Shown: positions 43,433-54,008, counted from the first letter of the stretch. The stretch is DNA of 64,000 nucleotides from Yponomeuta sedellus (GCA_934045075.1 OW203734.1:13514016-13578015), one strand, 5' to 3'. The notes: generated from the sequence alone by a model not told the origin. Numbers and translations: made by a program.

Positions 43433-43991
43433 TATTTTGAAAAAAATCAAAATAACAGGGCAGGAAACAATAAGGAGATACGAGCCAGCTACGGGTCTAT
43501 TGCCCACAGTACTGATTTTCAGCAAGGGCCTGGAACAGTGACTCACAGAACATCGCATCGAGACTTAAAATTTACTAATACAATTACGCTTGCGTTTCTT
43601 CGGTTGGACTGTATCCAGCATAAAATGCAAAACCAATCGGAATTGTAGAGCGGGAAATGTTAGCGCTAAGTGCTTAGACGGACACATAGTTCCATTTATT
43701 TTAACTGAGCTTGTATTTAAATGGTTTCCAGAAATGTACTTATTACACGACCATAAATAAAAAGTCGAGTTCCCATCAAACGAAGCAATCCTCACCAAAT
43801 TGTATGTTACAGAATGGACTGAAGGTATAAAGAAGGAAACTAATGAAAAACGGGCAAAACGAAGTATAAGATGAAAATAACACGAAAAAATGGGCAATGA
43901 AATGGTGACGACAACAATATTACGGCATGAGTGACATGAGAGAGAAAATTCAAAAGGAAAAAATATAGGTACAGAATTATAAAATTGTCTC
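43433..43991. other. Unassigned stretch
   Basis: A small hairpin GTTATTTTGA...TCAAAATAAC at 43432-43457; no coding or repeat content recognised. Confidence 0.3.
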
Positions 43992-44045
43992 TTTTTGCAA
44001 ACACAATGTTGAAGACCAAGGAGTTTAACATTGTGTTTGCAAAAA
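43992..44045. repeat. 19-bp perfect inverted repeat with 16-nt loop
   Basis: TTTTTGCAAACACAATGTT (43992-44010) pairs with 44027-44045. The size is compatible with a small hairpin RNA, but nothing shows transcription. It lies about 270 bp left of the DIRS element. Confidence 0.7.
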
Positions 44046-44319
44046 AAAGGACCTAATGGATGAATTCATAGCAAATTGCGTTAAGCAAAAAATGTAAATA
44101 CTAAACGAAACAGATCTGCCAAATCACTGTCATTATATCGTCTAAATATAGTTTTGTGGATGTCCACCTATAACCGTTGTTGTATGTTTAGTTTAAAGAG
44201 AAACGTAATACATTGGACATATAAGCCAGACATAAAATTACATCGAGTATAAGTTATCTAACGTACATTACCTCCATTAGTAAGATACAAAACAAAGTCA
44301 TATTTTCAAATCAAACTTC
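44046..44319. other. Unassigned flank of the DIRS element
   Basis: Nothing recognised. Confidence 0.3.
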
Positions 44320-44490
44320 AATTATACTCGTGCTTCGTTCTCGAGATTAGTAACCTGAAATAATAAACCTATTATATATTCACACTTGAAGTTTCACCCA
44401 GTATTCACCACATAGCACTGTATTTGAGAGAAAAATGTTTTTTTTTTTTGTTACGGCAGGTAGTTGTGCCCTATGATACCACCCGTCATT
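44320..44490 (+). repeat. DIRS left inverted terminal repeat
   Basis: Runs from AATTATACTCGTGCTTCGTT to TGATACCACCCGTCATT. It pairs with 48999-49216 on the other strand, sharing AACCTATTATATATTCACAC, CACCACATAGCACTGTATTT and GTTACGGCAGGTAGTTGTGC. It is about 47 bp shorter at its outer end than the right repeat. Confidence 0.9.
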
Positions 44491-44575
44491 CACGTTACAG
44501 TGCTTCACCACTGCACAGCTTGATTTTTTCCTTCGTAAGTAGTGATTACTTTATAGTGTTTTTCCCAAAACAATC

Positions 44576-45840
44576 ATGACGAAGAGAAAGCGTGATAGTG
44601 ATATTAAGAAGTTAAACAAGAAATTTCGTCTATTGGATAGAAAACTTGAACGTGAGGCAAAGTTCGCGAGAGGATTCAGATTATTATTCGGTTGGATTAT
44701 TATCTGTGCATAACAGTGAAGGTATGTGAAAGTGTTCCCATTACAGTCGAAAAATAAACTATTGGCCATAAAATATACCTATAAGCTATGGTTCGTAAAA
44801 TTCAATGGAGTTTTACACATACCTACTTCCTTATAAAACTCGAATAGTACAAAGGGCTATTCACAACGCTATCATGGTGCGTTCAATTCATTGGAATTGT
44901 AACATCCACTATTCGACAAGAAAAGACGTTCAATTCATAGGAATTGCAACCTTTTGAGAAATACTTTTGTTTCGCCTTACACTAACGGATAATGTAACGT
45001 CCAATGGTTGCAACGCAGACAAACCTAAATTTGTATCAGTTGATAAGGCACCAAATGAGTCAGGTGAGCAGCGCGCGCTTTCCGTCGAAGCATCATCGCC
45101 GCGCGCACATTCCCGCGAGCCGGGCGCTGCTACCATCACAGCTGCCCGCAGTCCCTCTTACTTTTTAACACACTGAATCTTGCCCGGTGGGCAAACCTTC
45201 CACGGTCATTGACCCTAGTACATCCATTGTTACCACGAATGATGCGAGCATTACTGCCGATGGTGACGTCATAGATAAATTGGACAATGATACACGAAAA
45301 GAATTAAGTAAAAAGCACTTGATTCCAGTCAGTGCCCTAGTATGGTTCCACCGATGTTCAACGCTGATATAATGGCCGCTTTACCTGAAGCAAGCATAAA
45401 ACGCGACAAAGTAATAAAGAACAGGCCAAAACAATTTGCTAATGGGTGATGTGGTTTATGTGACGTTATCACAACAAACGACTCTGTGTTTTTAAAATAA
45501 CTTATAGATGCAGCAAAGTTGATGTGCTATGCGCTGCATTCTGTTTCAGTCTAAGGACGCTATATTGCTCTATCTACCTTAAAAAAGGATATAAATTATC
45601 ATTTACAACGACTAAAATAGACAAACTCTTTTTGGAGAAACTTTTCCTCAAACCTTGAATACTGCAAAAGCAGTGACTAAGCCTGGCCCTGACACAAAGG
45701 TTTCCTACAATAAAAATAAGAAGATACATCAGCCACAAACATCGACTTCACGCGGTTTAAAGTGGAAGGCTTCCCCTCTGACTGGCAGACAGTCGGGGCC
45801 GCAGAGGAGCCGCCAGACCTTCCCGGACCGCCGGTGATCC
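44576..45840 (+). pseudogene. DIRS gag relic
   Basis: The start MTKRKRDSDIKKLNKKFRLL at 44576 is basic, as in insect DIRS gag, and stops at 44711. Later pieces in shifting frames: SVDKAPNESGEQRALS (about 45030), VIDKLDNDTRKELSKKHLIP (about 45270), IMAALPEASIKRDKVIKNRP (about 45365) and TAKAVTKPGPDTKVSYN then QTSTSRGLKWKA (45655-45770). The final part is Arg/Pro/Ser-rich (SGPQRSRQTFPDRR). At least five frame changes or stops. Nucleic-acid binding is inferred from composition only. Confidence 0.75.
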
Positions 45841-45849
45841 GGGCGACGT

Positions 45850-47297
45850 CAACTCGTTGAGGACATCGCGCTATCAGCCGCGACCAACCCGCCGCCACTA
45901 AATAAGGTACAATATGCTGGTCGTCTAGCGTTATTTGCAAGACAATGGCGTCTTCTTACTTCAGATAAAACTATTTTTTTCTGGATTGACGGATATACGA
46001 TACAATTTTGTAAGCAGATCTTACAAAAAAAAAAAAACAGTACCTGCAATTCCTGTTTTCACACAAACAGAGGTTAATGATTTCCACGAAATTATAGATA
46101 GCTTTATGCAAAATCGGTGCTGTATCCTAATGCGTTCCTTGCGCTGATCAGTTTATTTCAAGTATATTTATTGTGCTAAAACCAAATGGCAAGAAAAGAT
46201 GTATTTAAAAAAAAAATCAGACCACTTTAAATTAGAAGATGTGCACAGGAGTAAAATCAATATTTAGTAATTGTGATATGGCAACTTGCGATCTTAATGA
46301 TGAGTATTTTTTGTTGAAAATCCATTCAAATACAAAAAAAAAAAAATATATGACGTTAATTTTTTACCATTCGGGTTGAATACAGCACCATTGTATCCAC
46401 TAAGTTAATGAAACCTGTGCTTAAATTACGCAGATTAGCCGGCCTTATGTCTACGGCATATTTAGACGAAATATTTGATTCGACATCCATACAATGATTG
46501 CATGGACAACATTAATACAACAGTTAAATTGCTAACAACATTAAGGTTCATAATAAATTACGACAGAAGTTGTATACCTACAATCTTCCATGACATGTAA
46601 ATGTTTGGAATTTGTTCTAGATTCAAAACAATATTCTTAATAGTTTTGCCCGATACTAAGCAAGAGCGTCTAATAAAAGAGATTATTGTATTACTGAAAA
46701 TAAATCGCTAAAAAATTAAAGATTTCGCGAAATTAGTTGGTTTATTAGTCTCAGCATGCACAGCCGTAGAATACGGCTGGCTTGGTACAAAGGATTTAGA
46801 GCGTTGAAAATACCTTAATTTAAAAGGTTACTATAATTACAATCGTTACATGAATGTCCCTGATTATTTGCATGACGGCTTAAGATGGTGGCTACAGGCC
46901 TAAGTAAGGCCTGAGCATCATATCAAAGACGCTACCTACTCGGTGGAGATACTCACTGAACGCCTCAACTACGGGGTGGGGCGCAGCATGTGGCTCAGAG
47001 ACGGCGAGTAACCGCTGGTCGTCAACAGAGCCAACGCAACACATTAATTATATCGAACTTTTGGCTGCTGCCTTTGCTTTAAGTCTTTGCAAAGGATTTT
47101 CACGATTGCCAAATGCATGTGATAATTCAAAACTGTCCCAAATTTTTTTGATATATTTCTATATTATATTAAATTATCCGATAATTACATCGCGGATAAT
47201 GAATCAACCAGATATAGAAAGGTCCTTAACAGATAGTATGTTTTCTTATATTGGCAGCGCCCTAGCAGGGTTCTTGTTTGATACTTTTACTATTTAA
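45850..47297 (+). pseudogene. DIRS reverse transcriptase / RNase H relic
   Basis: Starts in the region GRLALFARQWRLLTSDKTIF, then WIDGYTIQFCKQIL, with a frame change in an A-run at 46025-46037 (continues VPAIPVFTQTEVNDFHEIID). RT motifs: LPFGLNTAP near 46365; catalytic box reads YLDE (46458-46469) where YLDD is expected; then TTLRFIINYDRSCIPT and INRXKIKDFAKLVGLLVSA, AVEYGWLGTKDLER. RNase H part: YSVEILTERLNYGVG (an Asp expected near TD is changed), NYIELLAAAFALSLCK, and DNYIADNES. The middle of RNase H is deleted. Many stops. Confidence 0.85.
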
Positions 47298-47599
47298 GAC
47301 ATCGCATGTACAACAAGAAAGCTCAATAAACATCTTATCTTATATCAATCAAAAGATTAGTGTGCCAGAAGTAGACTTATTAGCATGCCTTTAGCTGGTC
47401 AAAACATTATTTTATACATTTCTTTCAAAAACGTAAAAAAAAAAAACAAAAACAATAATAAAAGGCATTGTTATAGTACTATTATGGCCTACGCAGCCTT
47501 GATTTGTATTGTTTAAAAAAAAAAAAAAACTTGTTTCGGAATGAATAAATTTTACATCAGACCGTTCCTATTGTTTCATCATTCCAGTCATGCCAACAT

Positions 47600-48545
47600 T
47601 CCGAACCACGCTACCCTGGCTGCAGGGATTTTATCAGGGCAGCCTTATAACGAAGAAGCGTCCCGGAGTCATTGGAATATATTAAGTTTACTTCCTTAGC
47701 TAACAGTTATCTAAACAATACGATGTACGTTTTGAGAAATGGTTCGAGTTTTGCATTCAAAATCGTTTATACAGCATCAAGACCTGATATGATATACTGA
47801 TATTTTTAACAACAATTTTTGATGCTGGTAGTAAATATGGTAGTCTAAATATTTTTGGAGCAGCGCTGTCCTTGATTTTAGGACCAAGTGAATACGAGAG
47901 AATAACAAGTTTTTTCATTGGCGTTTTGCGGTTACGTCCATCGGCATCAAAATAATTATAATGTAACTTGGGCACTTCGTGCGTTTTATCCTATGTAGCT
48001 ACTTGGTACAGTTATGAAATGTTAACACTAGATCATTAACAAAAAAAAAAGTTATAACACTGTTAGCTATTGTAATAGCATCTAGCATCATTTAAATCAT
48101 TATAAAAGAAGTTGAAACAAAATCTAATGAAATCGTAATAAAAATACCAGATTAAAACGCCGAAAATAGGAATCAACCAACCACTTTTGTAGTAACTTTA
48201 CTTTTTACAAAAAAAAATAATAATTTGTCCAGCGCAGCGCATAGTTTATAACGAAGATAAAGCTACGTAAAACTAAAATCCTATTCATAGGATGCAAAAA
48301 GCTCCATAAAGCAGCGACCACACAGACGCTGTGCCGCTGAACAAAGAGCACGCTTCACGCAAGTGGCATTGACTTGTCGATATTCTCGGTCCCCAGCACA
48401 CATGACACGGCATGACTTCCAAGGCCACCGTGACCAAGGCCACGGTAACAGCTAGGTGTTAATATCGACCTCATCAGAAAAACTTCCCTATGGAGTAACA
48501 ATTCTGATACGTTTTTAAAATATTATCAGAGAAATATAACTAAAC
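47600..48545 (+). pseudogene. DIRS tyrosine recombinase relic
   Basis: From about 47620: AAGILSGQPYNEEASRSHW and NILSLLP (linker typical of DIRS), then FEKWFEFCIQNRLYSIKT, TTIFDAGSKYGSLNIFGAAL and SFFIGVLRLRPSASK (47733-47950), the SAM-like N-terminal part. The catalytic part is poor: TKSTLHASGIDLSIFS (about 48345), AHMTRHD (48396-48416, the HxxR-type motif) and VNIDLIRKTSLWSNNSDTFL with KYYQ at 48518-48529 holding the expected nucleophilic Tyr. A stretch around 47970-48300 is unreadable. Confidence 0.8.
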
Positions 48546-48784
48546 ATGACTCGACAGGCTTAGCATAAGCTATCGTTAACAATAATTATAATTATTATAA
48601 TATGGGAGATGTATAATATTTAATTCCGTAAAATTATTTCATTAATTTGCTTATAATTATTCAAGAATATTTTTATTTTGTTCAATACTTTAATAGTATC
48701 AATTCTATTACAATCTATGGAGCGATTAAATAGTAATTCTGATATTGGCGTTGATATTTTCAGAATTACCTCTCAAAATCTACG

Positions 48785-48927
48785 AGTGTGAATATATAAT
48801 AGGTTTATTATTTCAGCTTACTAATCTCGAGAACGAAGCACGAGTATAATTTATGATTAAACGAACTTATCTGTACGTGAAGTTCTATCATAATTATACG
48901 AAGTGCTTCGTTCGAAGAGATTAGTAA
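48785..48927 (+). repeat. DIRS internal complementary region
   Basis: The left half (48785-48850) is the inverse complement of the left terminus (44320-44385: GCTTACTAATCTCGAGAACG here). The right half (48845-48927) is the inverse complement of the right terminus (49134-49216: GTACGTGAAGTTCTATCATA here). The junction CGAGTATAATTTATGATTAA joins the two with about 6 bp in common. It is thought to template the joining of the element ends during replication of DIRS elements. Confidence 0.9.
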
Positions 48928-48998
48928 GTCCCGCACACCCACCCTTTATCATTCTAAAAATATCAACGATGCAAGTTGGTTATAATTACTCTAAACTA

Positions 48999-49216
48999 AA
49001 TGACGGGTGGTATCATAGGGCACAACTACCTGCCGTAACAAAAAAAAAACTTTTTTTCTCTCAAATACAGTGCTATGTGGTGAATACTGGGTGAAACTAC
49101 AAGTGTGAATATATAATAGGTTTATTATTTCAGGTTACTAATCTCTTCGAACGAAGCACTTCGTATAATTATGATAGAACTTCACGTACAGGTAAGTTCG
49201 TTTAATCATAAATTAT
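48999..49216 (-). repeat. DIRS right inverted terminal repeat
   Basis: Inverse of the left repeat from AATGACGGGTGGTATCATAG outward. It extends beyond the left repeat with TCTTCGAACGAAGCACTTCG and ends TTTAATCATAAATTAT at 49216. The TTCGAACGAA segment is itself palindromic. Confidence 0.9.
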
Positions 49217-49438
49217 AGTTCAAACATTAACATAACATAACATTTCTCAATGATTCGCGATACTCATACATAGTTAAAAATAACTAAGACCAGGCAACTC
49301 TGTTGCCTGCTTTGTGCTTCGTAAATAAGATAAGTATAAAAAAATATTAGCCCGTAATTGGCCTATGTTTGGCCTACATTTATTTACTTATTTTATATTA
49401 TTTTGTGCTGTGGGCTTTGATAAATTAATAAAATAAAA
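49217..49438. other. Unassigned flank
   Basis: TTCTCAATGATTCGCGATACTC at 49243 recurs in antisense next to the repeat at 55.07 kb, so it may belong to a longer version of the following repeat. Confidence 0.35.
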
Positions 49439-49601
49439 ATATATATTAAACGGGTCAAATTGCGATTATTTAAATTGCGATAGGTAAAACGTAATTACCT
49501 TATTTGCCGACGTTTCGGCAGCGTTACAGTTGCCGTGGTCTCGGGTAGACTGAAGTGGCGAGTACAGTAAATAATCGCGATTTGACCCGTTTAATATATA
49601 A
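49439..49601. repeat. Fold-back repeat with 32-bp inverted ends
   Basis: TATATATTAAACGGGTCAAA...GATTATTTA (49440-49472) and its inverse (49569-49601) differ at one base. Inside is GACGTTTCGGC ... GCCGTGGTCTCGGGTAGACT, a second inverted motif shared with 2.4, 23.9, 53.57 and 55.0 kb. A Penelope-like origin is possible but unproven. Confidence 0.7.
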
Positions 49602-49607
49602 ATATAA

Positions 49608-49803
49608 CATTACATTTATATACCCGCACATACATTGCTTCTGGTCCCACACTGGGATATCCTGTGTCTTGGGACGGCATCACAAACATGTAAACATGCA
49701 AGACCTGGGGTTTTTTTTGTCCCCAGCCGGGGTACGAACCCGAGACCTCGTGCATAGTAGGCAGATGCGCTATCGTTATGTGACAGAGGTCACATTATGC
49801 GGT
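49608..49803 (-). mobile_element. Family C SINE, full length
   Basis: Antisense 3' domain (GCACATACATTGCTTCTGGT, CAAACATGTAAACATGCAAG) and head (AGCCGGGGTACGAACCCGAG, CAGATGCGCTATCG). The head is more decayed than at 31.5 kb. Confidence 0.75.
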
Positions 49804-49806
49804 TTA

Positions 49807-49988
49807 AGCTGCGTTTTCACGGTCTTAGTGGACCTAGACCGAGACTCGGACCGAGTGCGCCATCCGAGTAAACTAATGCTTTTGATTAGCTATTTTGGTG
49901 TTGTCACGAAAAACCGTCCAATCAGAAGCATTCGTTTACTCGGATCGCGCACTCGGTCCGAGCGTACTAAGACCGTGAAAACCTGGCC
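49807..49988. mobile_element. Fold-back MITE
   Basis: About 80-bp inverted arms: GTTTTCACGGTCTTAGT (49813) against its inverse ending 49982, with CGGACCGAGTGCGC and CCGAGTAAAC/ GTTTACTCGG further in, around a centre near 49892-49912. TTA at 49804-49806 and 49989-49991 may be the target duplication, pointing to PIF/Harbinger. The very end pairs poorly (10 of 14). Confidence 0.75.
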
Positions 49989-49991
49989 TTA

Positions 49992-50999
49992 TTTGCGTTC
50001 TACGGTGCTTGCATATTAATCAGATTAACACTTACGAGTATATTGCAAAAGAAGCGTTGAAAACGTTTTTAACATTATTTTCCTTTTTGTTACTACAGAA
50101 GATGTTAATAAACATCTAAATGCAATAAATTCTTCGCTATCACGTGTGTCGTTGACTCGTAGCCATTGTAAAAAAAATGGATCCGTCAATCTACTTAGTG
50201 GGGCGTGTAAATAGCCTCAGCCGGGAGTGATTGCTCACAAATTGAATTTTAAAATGCAGGCGATGTAAATTTCGATTGTCGTCGGCAAATAATTAATTCT
50301 GATCCCACACTGACCTGCAAATGACTGCGTCTGTTCTCCTCTCGGGTTAACCGGCCGGCAACCTAACCTTTTCAGTTTTACTAAATTCATAGGCGAAAGG
50401 TACAGCGAGTACTTTCGCCAAAAAACGCGCACAATAAAGGAGGATACTGAAATCGCAGTTTGTGCTTCCAAACATTCAGACTTACAAATAAATCAAATTA
50501 TAGCGTGTAGATGCATTTTTTAGTCTCCGCAACAAAATCTTACGATGCCGTAACAGTGACAGTTCATATCACATTATTTGAACCAATAACAATTTTTTGT
50601 CATTGCCTGATGTTCGTTCTTCCGTCCAATGACCAGCGTTTTAGTTTCGCCGGTGAAGTCAGCCAACGCCATCTCCCGAGATTCTTGGAAAACATCTGCA
50701 GCAGCATCGACAAGCAGGCAGGCCCATAGGTACTCAAATGCAGACGACAATCAAAAACGCAGTTTATTCAAATATGAACGAATCTTGCCATCCAACGAGG
50801 TAGTAGCCAGCAAACTGGGGACCCTCCCCAGAGGCGGCGATGATCTGGGCGCAGTAATTGGCTTTTAGGTAGTGTTTTAAATTAGTTAATTTATACATAT
50901 ATTTAAGTTTGTTTTGTTAGTATTTAGATTTATTATTTTTATTAATACTTTATTGCACCATAAAATCGTACAATGTGATTTAGTTTAAAAGTAGTTATA
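49992..50999. other. Unassigned stretch
   Basis: No family recognised. A frame at 50629-50868 (SRDSWKTSAAASTSRQAHR) has moderately GC-rich codons but no signature. Confidence 0.3.
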
Positions 51000-51256
51000 C
51001 AGTCTATTTATTTTTACTTGTCCAATTTAGTAAACAAGATTCTAACCTTAAAATTGAGATTAGCCGCCTAAACTAGACATTTTCTCGCAAATTCATGAAC
51101 TATCATGAACTATGTTTGTAAAATTGGCAGCCTGTTATCTAAAAGAGTGTTCCAAGTTACTTCATGTATGGAAATATGGCAGTTTTGGACTAAAAAGTTA
51201 CAGTTTACGGGTAGAATCTTGTTTACTAAATTGGACAAGTAAGAATAAATAGACTG
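51000..51256. mobile_element. Tc1/mariner-like MITE
   Basis: A 257-bp element with inverted ends of about 48 bp (CAGTCTATTTATTTTTACTT ... GTAAACAAGATTCTA), two mismatches, flanked by TA at 50998-50999 and 51257-51258. TA duplication and a CAGT start fit the Tc1/mariner superfamily. No coding capacity. Confidence 0.85.
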
Positions 51257-51258
51257 TA

Positions 51259-52155
51259 AATGTTTAGATATGATGTAAATAAGTATTGTAAATAAAATTG
51301 TTCAATCAAAATTATACTAATAACATGGAAAAAAATATGAATTAATTGACTTTAATTAATTTAAATGATATAAAGGCGCTCCACCACTACTGCTCGTTTA
51401 TTCCAAGAAAAAAGGGGAATAGAGATGAATTCAGCGCAAGAATCGTTTAACGACATGTCCTATTTATATTTGCAATGCTCGTAACTGCAGTTTACGATGT
51501 ACCCACTCAATTTTATTGCATGGAGTATGATGATATGATACCGGTGGCAGATAAACGTTTATTATAGCAATATAACAACTCAATGTTATATAGAGTCTAT
51601 AAAACCCCGTAATTATTTCGCGATTCTCAAGTTATATGAGTAGTGGTTCTTTGTTAAAAAGGTGAAACCTATGTCTCTGATGAAACATATCTAGATGCAT
51701 AGATTCATTCTTTTAGAATATTTGTTTAACAGGTTTGAATAATCATTGCACATTTCATTTTTATGGATATGGATATTTTTATGGAATGAATAACCATTTA
51801 TTGCCAAGATTAAGAATATTTTACACTTATAAACTTAGATACTAAATTACTTTTATCATATCATATATTAAACAAGTACTACAGTCAGTAACAGGCTTGG
51901 CAAAAAGACTGGACGCTCAGCGTATGCTGCGGGATTCTACAGCGCTGATTTCCAGCGGAGTCCGAATCTTACAAATAATAATTCAATATGGTACGCGCCA
52001 CACAAAGCTTGCTAAAACTATGACGTCATAATTACACGTAATAGCTTATAATGTATGAAGCGTATATTAACATTTAAATTATTTCGTATAATAATGTGTT
52101 TATGCATCTACACCTTTATTACTAAACATTGAGAACTCAATGAAATGGTGGATAG
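51259..52155. other. Unassigned stretch
   Basis: Nothing recognised. Confidence 0.3.
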
Positions 52156-52776
52156 TCGCGGTCAAGATAGTGACTATCCACCACCGCGGCAGTATGGCTT
52201 AACCTTCCTACAGTGGACGATGCCTTAACCTTCCTACGATGCAAAAAGAGACCCATGCCCTAGTAGTGAGGACATACAAGGGTAGATATGGAATGAACAC
52301 TACTGAGCGAGTAACCACAAATACTGTTATGATAATAGTTGATTTATGTCCGTCTAACACTTTCGTCGCGTGACTAACCTTGACACACATTTGGTTTTTT
52401 AAAGACTCGGTTCAAAATTTATTATTTTAATGACACTGGCATCTGTCTAAGCCTTAACTTACTATCGTGTGTTATCAGTTGCAGACTAGCAACTTTGTTT
52501 TTACAGGTATTCGTCATAGTTTGACTTGAATCAAAATAAGGCAATATGAAAATGATTAAATTGCGATTCGGCAAACGTTGTGTAGGACGCCCTCAGGTGG
52601 GATGATGATCTGCGGTAAATTGCCGGCAGTTGCTGGATGCGGCAAGCTGAAGACAGGTCGCTATGGCGCTCATTAGGGGAGGGCTATGTCCAGCAGTGGA
52701 CTAATATAGCCTAAAGAAGCTCTGCTCAGCAGGTGATCTGTCGCTTGGCATGCTGTCTTGCTCGCACAATATATTT
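52156..52776 (-). repeat. Dispersed inverted duplication, copy 2, with 5S SINE piece and RTE insertion
   Basis: Positions 52205-52290 are a 5S-type SINE 3' end in sense (CCCTAGTAGTGAGGACATAC). 52300-52562 and 52738-52776 match 42128-42440 in antisense. An RTE LINE end interrupts it at about 52563-52737. Confidence 0.65.
52563..52730 (+). pseudogene. RTE LINE 3' end
   Basis: In two frames: GRPQV then RWDDDLR, CWMRQAEDRSLWRSLGEGYV and QQWTN, with the tail AATATAGCCTAAAGAAG. It splits the inverted duplication and is therefore younger than it. Confidence 0.75.
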
Positions 52777-52789
52777 TTTATGTTTGTAG

Positions 52790-53098
52790 AGTGTTGGTAG
52801 CCCAGTCGGTAGACCAATGCACTAGAAAACGAGGGACCCAGGTTCGATTCACAGTGCGGGCATGGTCTAATGACTTTGTTATCTGAGTTATGTACACTTT
52901 TTTAAATTATACTACCAATACCACTCGCTAATTGTAAAGGAAAACATCGTGAGAAAACCCGAGTGTCTGAGGTATTGAAATACCTCAGCACTTGAAATTT
53001 CTAATCCGCGGTGGGCACGCGTGATAATTAAGCCCATACTCTCTCTCTGAGCGAAGACCTGTGCCCTGCAGTGAGATGTTTATAGGCGACATAAAAAT
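52790..53098 (+). mobile_element. Family B SINE, full length (reference copy)
   Basis: Head: GTTGGTAGCCCAGTCGGTAG and CAGGTTCGATTCACAGTGCG (A and B boxes). Core: CAATACCACTCGCTAATTGT, AAAACATCGTGAGAAAACCC, CCTCAGCACTTG. Tail: CCGCGGTGGGCACGCGTGAT, CCATACTCTCTCTCTGAGCG, CCTGCAGTGAGATG. Other family B pieces here were assigned by comparison with it. Confidence 0.8.
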
Positions 53099-53249
53099 AT
53101 ATTGTAAATACCAAAATATTAAGAATATTCAAAATATTCTTTCGAGGCATTCGTGGGGCCGAAGTCAATAGTACGGATGCTTTCTATATCAATTACTCAA
53201 AATATGATGGGGCATCTACCGGATCGTAACTCTAGATAAATATGAAGGG

Positions 53250-53497
53250 CGGGGCCAAGTTCGGTTTGGTGGATGGTTGTAAGACAGTGGCGACCTTACT
53301 GTTATCGAGCCGCCCATAAGGCCTCTGACATGGCTTAACGACTGCCATTACATGACAGCCGGCACCAATGGCTTAACGTGCCTTGTGAAAAAATGCCACT
53401 AGCGGTAGTAACAGGACGGTCATCCATCCTGCAACTGTTGTTGCTTAACTCAACTGATAGATTCCTTACACTCGGTTCGGCTAGGCCACGAGCGCTA
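53250..53497 (-). mobile_element. 5S-type SINE, 3' end missing
   Basis: Starts at GGGGCCAAGTTCGGTTTGGT (antisense) and keeps the head CACTCGGTTCGGCTAGGCCA. Two internal deletions shorten it. Confidence 0.75.
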
Positions 53498-53504
53498 ACT
53501 TCAT

Positions 53505-53630
53505 ATTATTGATTAAAACTCTTTTTACACGGATTTATGCTCGTTTATTACATTTTTACAATTTTCCAACGTTTCGGCACTTTCTCAGGTGCCGTGGTCC
53601 CGGATGACTGAGGTGACGGGCGTCTTTTAG
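53505..53630. repeat. Dispersed GTTTCGGC repeat, copy
   Basis: TTTTTACACGGATTTATGCTC, ACAATTTTCCAACGTTTCGG and CAGGTGCCGTGGTCCCGGAT; closest to the 2.4 kb copy. Confidence 0.5.
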
Positions 53631-54008
53631 AAAGCATTAACGGTTAGTTTACTACCTTCGGCAAAAATTACAAAAGTTATTTATACGTTCCAAAATAGGC
53701 AATACCAATTATTTTTATATAAAGTCAACAATAATTGATTATTAGTAATTAAAGTTAATATTAAATTTATAAACTAATTACTTTACATGAACTTAAAAAT
53801 ACTGATTATTAATTGAAATTAAAATTTAACTCTACAGTCACACTTCTAGCAAGGGGGTCTCATGCACTTAAGCACTGGTTCATATTATTGCTATTAATTC
53901 CTACAATCGATAGCAGATTAGCATCTTTGTTGCTGTTGCGAATTCACCCGTAACGCAACTCATTAGAGTCCACTCATATAAAGTTTGTCGAGCTACCTAT
54001 GTACCCAA
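53631..54008. other. Unassigned stretch
   Basis: Nothing recognised. Confidence 0.3.

Larger units (their letters stand above)
44320..49216 (+). mobile_element. DIRS-type tyrosine-recombinase retrotransposon, nearly full length, decayed
   Basis: A 4.9-kb element with inverted terminal repeats, gag relic, reverse transcriptase/RNase H relic, tyrosine recombinase relic and an internal complementary region, in the order known for DIRS elements. DIRS elements copy through a circular intermediate and integrate by recombinase, without target duplication and without an integrase; none is seen here. All three coding regions have stops and frameshifts, so it is inactive. The ends and the complementary region are preserved much better than expected from the coding decay. 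No other element is inserted in it. Confidence 0.9.

Noticed and set aside
44967..45176. Independent small gene
   Set aside because: Lies between gag relic pieces of the DIRS element and fits gag-like composition.
49500..49560. Hammerhead ribozyme in the GTTTCGGC repeat
   Set aside because: GAAAC is present on the minus strand, but the CUGANGA core is not found at the right spacing in any of the five copies.
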